A stretch of DNA of 64,000 bases from an uncultured Bacteroidota bacterium (GCA_903938445.1 CAJADG010000039.1:62001-126000), one strand, 5' to 3'. Shown: positions 49,760 to 57,895, counted from the first letter of the stretch. Made by a program: numbers and translations. The notes: a model not told the origin generated them from the sequence alone.

Positions 49760-49771
49760 TGCCCAAGGGCA
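49760..49771. promoter_or_regulatory. Inverted repeat TGCCC-AA-GGGCA before the Lrp gene
   Basis: A perfect five-pair inverted repeat 30 bases before the Lrp start codon. It may be a regulator site or a leader hairpin. Confidence 0.4.
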
Positions 49772-49810
49772 AATAAGTAGTCTAAATTACCGATAATTTC
49801 TATATTATGA

Positions 49811-49842
49811 GTAATTAATAGTATTTTTTACTGAATAATTAC
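49811..49842. promoter_or_regulatory. Candidate Lrp operator between lrp and ald
   Basis: GTAATTAATAGTA and TACTGAATAATTAC form an imperfect inverted repeat (11 matched positions per arm) around a T-rich centre. The size and AT-rich symmetry fit Lrp-family operators. It lies 61 bases before ald and 81 before the regulator. Confidence 0.55.
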
Positions 49843-49902
49843 AATAATATCATAATATTTCCTTTTTGATGATCTTTATGCAGTAATTAAAACAAAAAAA
49901 CT

Positions 49903-50991
49903 ATGATTATTGGATGCCCAAAAGAAATTAAGATTCAAGAGTACAGAGTTGGTCTAACACCAGAAGGAGTAGATACTTTAGTGAGACAAGGTCATGTTGT
50001 TTATGTTGAAACCAATGCAGGTGCTGGTTCAGGATTTTCTGACGAAGCCTATAAAGCAGTTGGTGCAACTATTTTAAGTACTGCAAAAGAAGTGTATGAA
50101 ATTGCTGAAATGATTGTGAAAGTGAAAGAGCCTTTGGCTGCTGAATTTCCATTAATCAAAGCAGGTCAAATATTATTTACTTATTTCCATTTTGCTGCTT
50201 CAAAGGAATTAACGGAAGCAATGATGAAAACGCAAGCAGTTTGTATTGCTTACGAAACAGTTGAATTAGCAGATGGATCCTTACCATTATTAGTGCCAAT
50301 GTCCGAAGTAGCGGGTAGAATGGCCATTAATGTGGGTGCCTACTATTTAGGTAAACCTTTTGGTGGCAAAGGAAAATTATTAGGTGGTGTTCCAGGAGTG
50401 AAGCCTGCCGAAGTATTGATTATTGGTGGTGGTATTGTGGGAACACAAGCTGCTAAGATGGCTGCAGGATTAGGTGCGAATGTAACAATCATGGATACGA
50501 ACTTAGCGAGATTAAGATATTTAAGTGATGTGATGCCAGCAAATGTGGTTACTCAATATTCTACCTTATTAGCGATCAAAGAAAAATTACCAACAACGGA
50601 TTTATTAGTAGGTGCGGTATTATTACACGGAGCAAAAGCACCACACTTAGTAAAGAAAGAAGATTTAAAATTAATGGAAGCGGGTTCGGTTATTGTGGAT
50701 GTGGCAGTTGACCAAGGGGGTTGTATTGAAACATGTAAGCCAACAACACACGAAAATCCAGTATTCACGATTGATAATATTACGCACTATTGCGTTGCGA
50801 ATATGCCAGGTGCCGTGCCTCAAACAAGCACACGCGCTTTAACACAAGCAACTTTACCATACGCAATTGCTATTGCAAATAAAGGATGGGAAAAAGCATG
50901 CACTGAGAATCCAGCTTTAGCAAAAGGATTAAACATTAGAGCAGGTAAAATTTTACATAAAGGCGTTTCTGATGCCTTTACAGCAGCATAA
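49903..50991 (+). CDS. ald: Alanine dehydrogenase
   Basis: NAD-dependent interconversion of L-alanine with pyruvate and ammonia. The start MIIGCPKEIKIQEYRVGLTP is characteristic. The dinucleotide site is VLIIGGGIVGTQAAKMAAGLGANV, and the substrate-binding Arg (EYRVGL) and Lys (VKVKEP) are present. The length of 362 residues is typical. Divergent from an Lrp-type regulator; a strong terminator follows. Confidence 0.96.
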   Translation: MIIGCPKEIKIQEYRVGLTPEGVDTLVRQGHVVYVETNAGAGSGFSDEAYKAVGATILSTAKEVYEIAEMIVKVKEPLAAEFPLIKAGQILFTYFHFAASKELTEAMMKTQAVCIAYETVELADGSLPLLVPMSEVAGRMAINVGAYYLGKPFGGKGKLLGGVPGVKPAEVLIIGGGIVGTQAAKMAAGLGANVTIMDTNLARLRYLSDVMPANVVTQYSTLLAIKEKLPTTDLLVGAVLLHGAKAPHLVKKEDLKLMEAGSVIVDVAVDQGGCIETCKPTTHENPVFTIDNITHYCVANMPGAVPQTSTRALTQATLPYAIAIANKGWEKACTENPALAKGLNIRAGKILHKGVSDAFTAA

Positions 50992-51017
50992 GCATTCAAG
51001 TGGTTTTAATATGGTTT

Positions 51018-51047
51018 AAGCCTAGTCCAAAAGACTAGGCTTTTTTT
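51018..51047 (+). terminator. Intrinsic terminator after ald
   Basis: AAGCCTAGTC, loop CAAAA, GACTAGGCTT and then seven T in total. Confidence 0.9.
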
Positions 51048-51098
51048 ATGTGCGTAAAATTTCAGTTGGTTAATTTTAAAAGTTCGAAATTTGTACAC

Positions 51099-51521
51099 AT
51101 GAAAAGCATATTAGTATTATGTACAGGCAATAGTTGCCGAAGTCAAATAGCCCATGGATATTTAGCAGATATGACAAAGGGTAAAGCCAATGTATATTCT
51201 GCTGGCGTAGAAACACATGGTGTAAATCCTAAAGCAATTGCCATTATGAAGGAAGATAGTATTGATATTTCAAATCATACCTCCAATAACATTACCGAAT
51301 ATTTTGGAGTAGACTTTGATTATGTTATAACCGTTTGCGACAATGCAAAAGAGCGATGCCCATATTTTCCTACAAAGGCATTAAAATTTCATTATAATTT
51401 TCCAGACCCTGCAAAAGCAACAGGTACCGAAGAGGAAATATTGAATGAGTTTAGAACTGTGAGAGCAATGGTTAAGCAATATTGTTCCGAATTTGTTTTG
51501 GAAAATAAGATCAATGAATAG
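51099..51521 (+). CDS. ArsC-type arsenate reductase / low-molecular-weight phosphatase family
   Basis: The P-loop CTGNSCRS is that of low-molecular-weight tyrosine phosphatases. The later pair of cysteines in TVCDNAKERCPYFP matches thioredoxin-coupled ArsC enzymes. The ATG at 51099 is chosen over the listed 51048, which starts inside the ald terminator. There is no ArsR or ArsB nearby, so an arsenic role is unproven. It converges with the phosphonate operon by one base. Confidence 0.85.
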   Translation: MKSILVLCTGNSCRSQIAHGYLADMTKGKANVYSAGVETHGVNPKAIAIMKEDSIDISNHTSNNITEYFGVDFDYVITVCDNAKERCPYFPTKALKFHYNFPDPAKATGTEEEILNEFRTVRAMVKQYCSEFVLENKINE

Positions 51522-51522
51522 T

Positions 51523-51966
51523 TTACAACTGTTTTATGTAAGATTTTCTATCAATGACAAATTTTCTTCTTAAATAAAAGTTTTGTGTAGTTGTTGCAGT
51601 ATAGTTACACATAACTTCGATTTTAGGTATCCCCATTTTGATAGCTTTATTTTCGACATAGCTATACATATCCTCTGCTAAATTAAATTTTCTATATTTT
51701 GGAGAAATATAAAACTCCTTAATCTGAATGATTGGCTTTAATATTTGCAAAGACTCTTGTTTTTCACAAACTATACAACCAATTAAATTACCAATAGCAT
51801 TTTGTGCTACATATAATAAGCTAGACTGACTTTTTAATTTCTTCTTAAATAATTCAAGAAAATTATGTTTATCAAATTGTTGATTATATATTTGATGAAA
51901 TGCATCTAAAAAATAATCTACATCCATTTCTGTAGCATTTCGGATTTCCCATTTTTCAATTAACAT
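51523..51966 (-). CDS. GNAT N-acetyltransferase, PhnO-like
   Basis: PhnO N-acetylates aminoalkylphosphonates using acetyl-CoA. This 147-residue protein has GNAT motif A (IKEFYISPKYRKFNLAEDMY) and motif B (NFYLRRKFV). As I recall the E. coli PhnO sequence, the layout also matches it: an N-terminal IRNATEMDVDYF, then FDKHNF (PhnO FDHHAF), the unusual Asn after the acetyl-CoA loop Arg, and the FYLR block. It is the last gene of the six-gene phosphonate-like operon, one base after the PhnX-like gene. It may detoxify or channel aminophosphonates. A generic GNAT role cannot be excluded. Confidence 0.68.
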   Translation of the reverse strand: MLIEKWEIRNATEMDVDYFLDAFHQIYNQQFDKHNFLELFKKKLKSQSSLLYVAQNAIGNLIGCIVCEKQESLQILKPIIQIKEFYISPKYRKFNLAEDMYSYVENKAIKMGIPKIEVMCNYTATTTQNFYLRRKFVIDRKSYIKQL

Positions 51967-51967
51967 A

Positions 51968-52648
51968 TTAATCCAATTTAAGTATACTAAATAACTCTTT
52001 TAAATTATCGATAATAAAATCAGGAGCTGCTTCTTCTAACTGTGTTTTAGTTTGCGCACCAGTGGTTACCCCAATGCTGTAAAGACATTTAGCATTCTTA
52101 CCCTCCTCAATATCAATTTTTGAATCTCCTATTTTAACTATTTTACCAGCATCTTCCATTGAAAATAAATTCATTGCAAACTGAATCATATCAGGTGCTG
52201 GTCTTGAATTTTTAACATCTGAAGCGGTTACTAATAAATCGTAATGATAAAATTGTCGCCATTGTATTTTATTTAAAATGAAATTGGCTGTGTTTTTATC
52301 ATACCCAGTATTTAATACCACTTTTATGTTTTGACTACGTAGTGTTAACAAAACATCCTCTGCATCAGCAATGGAAGTAATCGGAAATGCTTCATAGGCC
52401 GTTGCTAAACTTATTTTAAATAATTCAAAAATATCATTTGCTTTAATTAAATCATCAGCAGAGCCATAAACTTTAATGACATCCTTAATAGCATTTAGTT
52501 TTTCCTGACCAGCGCCTATTGCTAAAACCTGATTAAGGGTTACTTCAATACCATGTTCATTAATTGATTTTTGAAGTGTCTTATACACAATATTATCTTC
52601 ATCAATAGTAGTCCCTGCCATGTCAAATACAACCATTTCTACTTGCAT
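51968..52648 (-). CDS. PhnX-like phosphonatase (HAD superfamily)
   Basis: Closest to the phosphonatase-like clade of HAD enzymes. PhnX itself cleaves the C-P bond of phosphonoacetaldehyde, giving acetaldehyde and phosphate. Diagnostic features are visible: motif I is DMAGTT (D9, with Ala at A11 as in phosphonatases), and Lys50 in the cap segment GAGQEKLNA is a candidate for the Schiff-base lysine. An Arg in NSRPAPD replaces the usual motif-III Lys, and motif IV is GDSKIDIEEG. The length of 226 residues is slightly shorter than PhnX. It lies five bases after the PhnZ-like gene. The clade is known for lacking a neighbouring PhnW and pairing with FAD oxidoreductases, as here. The exact aldehyde substrate is open. 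Confidence 0.82.
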   Translation of the reverse strand: MQVEMVVFDMAGTTIDEDNIVYKTLQKSINEHGIEVTLNQVLAIGAGQEKLNAIKDVIKVYGSADDLIKANDIFELFKISLATAYEAFPITSIADAEDVLLTLRSQNIKVVLNTGYDKNTANFILNKIQWRQFYHYDLLVTASDVKNSRPAPDMIQFAMNLFSMEDAGKIVKIGDSKIDIEEGKNAKCLYSIGVTTGAQTKTQLEEAAPDFIIDNLKELFSILKLD

Positions 52649-52653
52649 ATCTT

Positions 52654-53205
52654 TTAAATTAAAGCGTTTTGAATAGTTGAACGATAGCTTTCAATGGTAT
52701 CCACTTTTAATTCAGGTTCTTTTGCCATATCATCCCACTTTCTTAAAGCAACTGCCTCATTAAAGAACTCGTAATTTTCAAAAGCAGCTTTATCTTCTCC
52801 CGTCATGATACCCCCTTGTAAAATTAAACTTGATTTTGATGTAGGTGATAGCGTACTATAATAGCCAGGTTCCACTAAACATAAATATCTTTTTGCGGCA
52901 ACATGAAGCTTTACAGCCTCAACGACTTCCTTTTTAAAATAGGTAGTTAGGAATTGAGCTCCTAACTCCTCATGTACATCGTCAATACCTTGGTCTGTAG
53001 CATTGTCTGGTAAGTCATGCAATAAGTGTCCTATGTCATGTAATAATGCTGCAGTAACTAATTCATCCGTTGCATTTGATTGCTTTGCAAAATGAGCCGC
53101 CTGCAAACCATGCTCTAATTGAGTTACCGCTTCCCCTCCATATAACTCACCACCTTTTTCTGTAAATAAATTAATTACAAAATCAACAACTTCATTTTTT
53201 TCCAT
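52654..53205 (-). CDS. PhnZ-like HD-domain diiron oxygenase
   Basis: PhnZ cleaves the C-P bond of 2-amino-1-hydroxyethylphosphonate with O2, giving glycine and phosphate. This 183-residue protein keeps the pattern of PhnZ. Metal-ligand candidates are H32, H56-D57, H78, H101 and D158. Y22 and E25 (YGGEAVTQLEH) have the spacing of the substrate-gating Tyr24/Glu27. H60, K105 and R155 lie where PhnZ binds the phosphonate. Offsets against PhnZ numbering (recalled from memory) are two or three throughout. It sits between the FAD oxidoreductase and PhnX-like genes. No PhnY hydroxylase is in the window, so the source of the hydroxylated substrate is unclear. A related substrate, as in TmpB-type enzymes, is possible. 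Confidence 0.85.
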   Translation of the reverse strand: MEKNEVVDFVINLFTEKGGELYGGEAVTQLEHGLQAAHFAKQSNATDELVTAALLHDIGHLLHDLPDNATDQGIDDVHEELGAQFLTTYFKKEVVEAVKLHVAAKRYLCLVEPGYYSTLSPTSKSSLILQGGIMTGEDKAAFENYEFFNEAVALRKWDDMAKEPELKVDTIESYRSTIQNALI

Positions 53206-53225
53206 TTTTCTATATTTAAATAAGA

Positions 53226-54353
53226 CTAAATTTTCGCAACCGCTTCCTCAGCAAATCCAAATGAAAGTGTCATTCCATTACCCCCTATTCCATTAATAAT
53301 GTATACACCAGGCTCCACTTTCAAAAATAAATCAGTATCTCCATTGGTCATTTTAGGATATACACCATTCCAGCTTTGTTGTAAGGTCCAATCCTCAATA
53401 TGCATGAGTTTTCTTAGGTATTTTAATACTAAGTCATTTATAAATTGATTGTCAAAAGGTTCAAAATCCAAACCGTATTCATGTGAATCACCCACTGTAA
53501 GCTCCCCTTTGTCGTTTTGAGAAACCATTACATGAATCCCATATTTAAGGTACTCAGGAAGTTCGGATTCAATTTTTGCTTTTAAAATATCCAATGATTT
53601 TGAGGCCGTAAAACTCTTGTAATGTAATAGAGACAGGCCGCCACAAACCGAAGTGCCAATTCTATAATTTTTATCATTTGGGACAAAACGCATCATCTGC
53701 AATTTTGTTTTAGTAATAGGTAGTTCCTTAAATTTAGATGGATAAAGCGTTTCAAAATCAGCACCGGAACAAATACAAATGATATCTGCATTGTATTTGG
53801 TTTTAAATGACCAAACCGTATTAGTGGTTACATTGGTTACAGCGGTACCCCATACAATATCAATATTGTAATAATTTTTAAGATAGGTTGGTAAATGTTT
53901 TATGCCTTCTCTTGGGTCAATGATAGTTTCATCACTGCTATATAAGCCACTCTTTAAATTTTCACCGTTAATCCCATTAAATTTTTTCTGAATGCTTTCA
54001 GGAGAAAGTAAAGCAACTGGTCTTTGTGATTTTAAAAAATGTTCATATAATTCCTCCACCACATTTTGCTCTTCGTTATCATATGCTAAATGCAAACTAC
54101 CACATGGATCAAAAGGAATATTTGCATTTTTCAAATATTCTTTCCAAATTTCTCTTGATCTTATTGCACGGTCATACAAATGTCCATCTGGTTGACCAAT
54201 TGGCCATAACATTCCAAAATTTCTGATGGATGCGCCAAGCGATTGTTGGGATTTTTCTAGAATGGTTACTTTATAGCCTTTTAATGCCAATGCGCGCGCA
54301 GTTGCCATTCCTAAAATTCCAGCTCCAACAACAATTGCGGTTTTATCACTCAT
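53226..54353 (-). CDS. FAD-dependent oxidoreductase of the phosphonate-associated type (TIGR03364-like)
   Basis: DAO-fold flavoenzyme of 375 residues: FAD motif AIVVGAGILGMATARALALKG at the N-terminus and NGIGGNGMTLSFG near the C-terminus. The stretch SIRNFGMLWPIGQPDGHLYD is typical of the clade found beside phosphonatase-like HAD genes. Members are proposed to deaminate or N-dealkylate aminophosphonates oxidatively, giving phosphonoaldehydes. Its start overlaps the transporter stop by eight bases, and the PhnZ-like gene follows after 20. The likely product, a phosphonoacetaldehyde, would feed the PhnX-like enzyme. The substrate is inference. Confidence 0.83.
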   Translation of the reverse strand: MSDKTAIVVGAGILGMATARALALKGYKVTILEKSQQSLGASIRNFGMLWPIGQPDGHLYDRAIRSREIWKEYLKNANIPFDPCGSLHLAYDNEEQNVVEELYEHFLKSQRPVALLSPESIQKKFNGINGENLKSGLYSSDETIIDPREGIKHLPTYLKNYYNIDIVWGTAVTNVTTNTVWSFKTKYNADIICICSGADFETLYPSKFKELPITKTKLQMMRFVPNDKNYRIGTSVCGGLSLLHYKSFTASKSLDILKAKIESELPEYLKYGIHVMVSQNDKGELTVGDSHEYGLDFEPFDNQFINDLVLKYLRKLMHIEDWTLQQSWNGVYPKMTNGDTDLFLKVEPGVYIINGIGGNGMTLSFGFAEEAVAKI

Positions 54354-55623
54354 GAGATATATTTTTTATTTTATTAGTATAGTAAATTAAAGAGAAGATA
54401 GAAATAATTAATCCTATTATCGAAAACCAATAAACTCCTTTGGCGTAAAATTCAGCCCAGTTCAAATTTAAATGCATTGCACCTTTTATATAAATGACAA
54501 TAACGGAAGCCAAATATCCAAAAGAGTCCATTAGATATATTAGAAAGCCCACATTTCCTTTTAATCTAAAAGTTGCAATCATCCTATCAAACATAATTGA
54601 GTTAAAAGGAGTATAGCCAATGTATAAGCCCAGCCCCACTAATAACATCCAATTGAATCCATTCAAAAAATGTTTTTCAAATAATATGGACGCAATTAAA
54701 ACAACTATAAAACCTACAATAATCATGTATTGACTGATTAGAAAAACAAGCTTATTGTTTTTAATTAAAATCATACTCGCTATAATAGTTAATACCACAA
54801 TGGCAATGGGCAACTCGGTATTCGTAAAAACATTGGCACTATTTGAATAGCCTAAATTGGTCCAAATATCTGATGCGAAGTTGTCTCTTAAATCTCTAAA
54901 TAAAGTAAGTACCACATAAATAAATATAAAAGATAAAAGCCCAGGCATAAAGGTTTTAAAAAATAAGCCTCTCTCGCTTTTTAACATAGGCAATCTAGCA
55001 GATTTTAATGCTACTTCATATTCATTAGGTGGTGGAATTTTTTCAAGTAAATACACCAAAATAACAATAGGGATTACAAATAATAGACCTGTATAAAATG
55101 GAAGCCACATATCAGTTACATGAAAAGAAAGCTGTACCCATTTAGCTACTGATTTTGCAAAACCAGAGGAAACGATAATACTTGCTCCCATTGCAGCCCC
55201 AATAAAATCAGTACCTCTTCGGCCTTCGGCAAATGAAAAAATAATGCCCCAAGTCATGCCTAATGGAAAACCATTTATAAATAGGCAAATTATATTTAAA
55301 GGAGTGGGTAAAATTGGAAAAAGCAATAACGGTATTAGGGAAATAATAACTAATATAAAAATGAGTTTACTCCTGCCAACAGATTTTAATTCGGAAATAT
55401 ATTTAACCCCAAAAAATTTACTTGCAGTATAACCTAGGACCTGCGCTATTACGAGCAAATTTTTAAAGTCAATTCCAAAAAAGCTGGGCATATTGTTATA
55501 AAGACCCACTGTGAAAGGCTTTCGAAAAGCAAAAATGCAGGAGTAGGTTAAAAAACAGATTAAAGAAATATAAACAGCATGTAAATACTGATTATTTTTA
55601 AATTTTGCTATGAATGAGGTCAT
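54346..55623 (-). CDS. MFS-like transporter (DUF5690 type)
   Basis: 425 residues with about 12 membrane segments and the pattern of DUF5690 proteins of Bacteroidota, for example YSCIFAFRKPFTVGLY and LLVIAQVLGYTASKFFGVKYISEL. The organisation resembles the organophosphate:phosphate antiporter branch of the MFS. Start and stop overlap the neighbours by four and eight bases, so translation is coupled. The likely job is import of an organophosphonate; this is inferred from context only. Confidence 0.75.
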   Translation of the reverse strand: MTSFIAKFKNNQYLHAVYISLICFLTYSCIFAFRKPFTVGLYNNMPSFFGIDFKNLLVIAQVLGYTASKFFGVKYISELKSVGRSKLIFILVIISLIPLLLFPILPTPLNIICLFINGFPLGMTWGIIFSFAEGRRGTDFIGAAMGASIIVSSGFAKSVAKWVQLSFHVTDMWLPFYTGLLFVIPIVILVYLLEKIPPPNEYEVALKSARLPMLKSERGLFFKTFMPGLLSFIFIYVVLTLFRDLRDNFASDIWTNLGYSNSANVFTNTELPIAIVVLTIIASMILIKNNKLVFLISQYMIIVGFIVVLIASILFEKHFLNGFNWMLLVGLGLYIGYTPFNSIMFDRMIATFRLKGNVGFLIYLMDSFGYLASVIVIYIKGAMHLNLNWAEFYAKGVYWFSIIGLIISIFSLIYYTNKIKNISHE

Positions 55624-56714
55624 TTTAAAATAAAATTCAAGGGTTGCCCAACAGGATGTTTAGCATTTTTTTCATTAAAGTCCTGATCCATTAATGTAGC
55701 AATGGTAGCAGCAATTTGTTTTTGGTATAATTGCATTGGTTTTTTTATTTCACCTGCATTTGCAATTTTTGGACCCATTGCCGCAAACCAAATTTGAGAG
55801 GACTCTTTTACCTCTTGTCCGTGATTTTTCCAGGTTGACTTACCTGTACCTCCTCTACCATGATCACAAGTAATAATCAATGTAGTATTGTTCTTATATT
55901 GAGGAATAGATTGAATTGTATTCCATAAGTTTGAAATCATGGCATCCTCTGCATGTAAGGACTTTAAATATTGATCATACATACCTGAATGAGCAAAATC
56001 ATCGGTCTCATCAAAAGAGATATACAATAAGTTTGGATGATACGCTTTTAAATATTCTTTCGCTGTAAAATAAGTTAGTAAATCAGGTCTTACATTGATT
56101 GGCTTTGCTGTTACAAATTGCATTTCATTTAATAATGACAAAGCAGGGTCTTTAAAATGGATGGTGTCCACATCCGCATTCACGTAGATACCGCTTCTCT
56201 TTTTATTTAAGATATATGGAAACACATCCCAGGTTGTAAAAGCAGCCACTTTGCCTTTATACTTTGGCACTGAATTAATATACTCAAGTACATTAATATT
56301 TTTGTTTAAAATTTTATCATTAGAGTTTACAGAATCGTCAGGGAAACCAGTGAAAATTTCGTTGTAGCCAGGATATGAAAATTGATACTTATTGGCAACA
56401 TTAAAATTGGCATCATAATTTCTATTGCCCATTAAAACACCTTGCTTTGCTACTGTATTCCATATGAAAGGAGTAATTAAACTTCTTCTCGTATTTACAT
56501 CTGTTGCCCAAAAATTAGTTTTGATATAATCAATATCGCCATCATAGGTTTTATCATTTAAAATAACACTATCCGCTCCATTAAAAATCTCCTGCCATCT
56601 TAAACCATCAAGCGTAACCACAATAACATTAGGATTGGATTCCACTTTTTTAATTGGGCTAAAAAACAAGGAAACTAAGCTTAAAAGCCATAGTATTAAT
56701 AAATCTATCATCAC
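55620..56714 (-). CDS. Alkaline phosphatase superfamily hydrolase, membrane-anchored
   Basis: First gene of the phosphonate-like operon. An N-terminal hydrophobic segment (LLILWLLSLVSLFFSPI) exports or anchors a metal-dependent hydrolase of the AlkP/phosphodiesterase fold. Metal-ligand candidates are Asp in VVTLDGLRWQEIF, the DETDDFAHSG stretch, CDHGRGG and the His of KNHGQE. The nucleophile is probably Ser in QFSYPGYNEIFTG. The length of 364 residues is normal. Context suggests it releases phosphonates from conjugates such as phosphonolipids in the periplasm. A phosphonoacetate-hydrolase-like or nucleotide pyrophosphatase activity is also possible. The start may be either of two adjacent ATGs. 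Confidence 0.78.
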   Translation of the reverse strand: MMIDLLILWLLSLVSLFFSPIKKVESNPNVIVVTLDGLRWQEIFNGADSVILNDKTYDGDIDYIKTNFWATDVNTRRSLITPFIWNTVAKQGVLMGNRNYDANFNVANKYQFSYPGYNEIFTGFPDDSVNSNDKILNKNINVLEYINSVPKYKGKVAAFTTWDVFPYILNKKRSGIYVNADVDTIHFKDPALSLLNEMQFVTAKPINVRPDLLTYFTAKEYLKAYHPNLLYISFDETDDFAHSGMYDQYLKSLHAEDAMISNLWNTIQSIPQYKNNTTLIITCDHGRGGTGKSTWKNHGQEVKESSQIWFAAMGPKIANAGEIKKPMQLYQKQIAATIATLMDQDFNEKNAKHPVGQPLNFILK

Positions 56715-56730
56715 TATAAATATTAAGAAA

Positions 56731-56738
56731 CAAAGCTA
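56731..56738 (-). promoter_or_regulatory. -7 box (TAGCTTTG) for the phosphonate-like operon
   Basis: The minus strand reads TAGCTTTG, 16 bases before the first ATG of the AlkP-family gene. No good -33 element is visible, which may mean dependence on an activator. Confidence 0.6.
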
Positions 56739-56890
56739 TTTAATAGCAATTCCACTCTTGAAAAAGGCATGTGATATAATAGTTACTTTATTATTAATTA
56801 ATTATTAAGAACGACTATTTTTGTTGGACATTTAGCATTAGCCAAAATCAATATTTTGAATCCTAGTAATTTTATAAATTCATAATAGAC

Positions 56891-56898
56891 TATGTTTG
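56891..56898 (+). promoter_or_regulatory. -7 box (TATGTTTG) for the YpdA-like gene
   Basis: TATGTTTG ends four bases before the ATG at 56903 and 13 before the ATG at 56912. A short leader favours the second ATG. Confidence 0.6.
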
Positions 56899-56911
56899 CA
56901 TTATGGAAAAT

Positions 56912-57895
56912 ATGGATCAATTTGACGTTGTAATTGTTGGCGGAGGCCCTATTGGAATAGCTTGTGCGCTTGCTAGCAAAGCTCGAAATGTTAGCTACCT
57001 TATTCTGGAAAAAGGATGCCTTGTAAATTCACTTTACAATTATCCGCAGCAAATGACCTTTTTTTCAACCTCAGAAAAACTAGAGATAGGCAATATCCCA
57101 TTTGTATGTGTTAGCCCCAAACCCAATAGAAATGAAGCTTTAGAATACTATAGACGCGTTTCCAAATTAGCCGACTTACATATTAAACTATTTGAAGAAG
57201 TAGTAGGCATTAAGGAACTTGAGCAAAAAAATGACAATTATCTTTTTTCAATTCAATCTAATAAGGGCAGCTATTTAGCCAAAAATGTAATTATAGCAAC
57301 AGGATTTCACGATATTCCCTATTTACTCAATGTGCCTGGCGAGCATTTATCAAAAGTAACGCACTATTATAAAGACCCTCATTTTTATGCCTTTCAAAAC
57401 GTTGCGATTGTTGGTGCCAACAATTCGGCAGTAGATGCAGCATTGGAAACCTGGAGAAAGGGAGCCAATGTCACAATGGTTATTCAAAATGAAGAAATTG
57501 GTCAAAGGGTAAAATATTGGGCTAGGCCAGATATCGTTAATAGAATTCAAGAGGGTTCTATTAAAGCACTTTATAACTCTAATATTATAAGTATTTCAGA
57601 AAAATCAATCACAGTCAATACACCAGACGGAATTATGGAGATTCCCAATGATTGGGTAATTGCTGCCACAGGATATCAGCCTAATTTGGGCTTTTTAAGT
57701 GCTATAGGAATTAAGTTAGCTCAAGATGAAACTAAGAAGCCTGAATATAATGAAGCAACACATGAAACGAATATAAAAGGAGTTTATTTAGCGGGGGTGA
57801 TATGCGGGGGTATGAATACACATAGTTATTTTATTGAAAATTCTATTGTACACGCTGACATTATTTTAGAAAATATCGTCCAAAAAATAAAATAG
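56912..57895 (+). CDS. ypdA: YpdA/Bdr family thiol-disulfide oxidoreductase (putative bacillithiol disulfide reductase)
   Basis: FAD/NADPH oxidoreductase of the thioredoxin-reductase superfamily without the CxxC pair. It starts FDVVIVGGGPIGIACALAS, with the YpdA block YNYPQQMTFFSTSEKLEIG and a second Rossmann motif VAIVGANNSAVDAALETWRKG. The C-terminal AGVICGGMNTHSYFIEN is typical. YpdA enzymes reduce bacillithiol disulfide in organisms that make it. The start at 56912 is preferred to 56903 because of the promoter box. It is divergent from the phosphonate-like operon. Confidence 0.88.
   Translation: MDQFDVVIVGGGPIGIACALASKARNVSYLILEKGCLVNSLYNYPQQMTFFSTSEKLEIGNIPFVCVSPKPNRNEALEYYRRVSKLADLHIKLFEEVVGIKELEQKNDNYLFSIQSNKGSYLAKNVIIATGFHDIPYLLNVPGEHLSKVTHYYKDPHFYAFQNVAIVGANNSAVDAALETWRKGANVTMVIQNEEIGQRVKYWARPDIVNRIQEGSIKALYNSNIISISEKSITVNTPDGIMEIPNDWVIAATGYQPNLGFLSAIGIKLAQDETKKPEYNEATHETNIKGVYLAGVICGGMNTHSYFIENSIVHADIILENIVQKIK

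Noticed and set aside
51099-51521. Arsenic resistance island
   Set aside because: Only a single ArsC-type protein is present; no arsR, arsB or acr3 neighbours, and the next gene belongs to the phosphonate-like operon.
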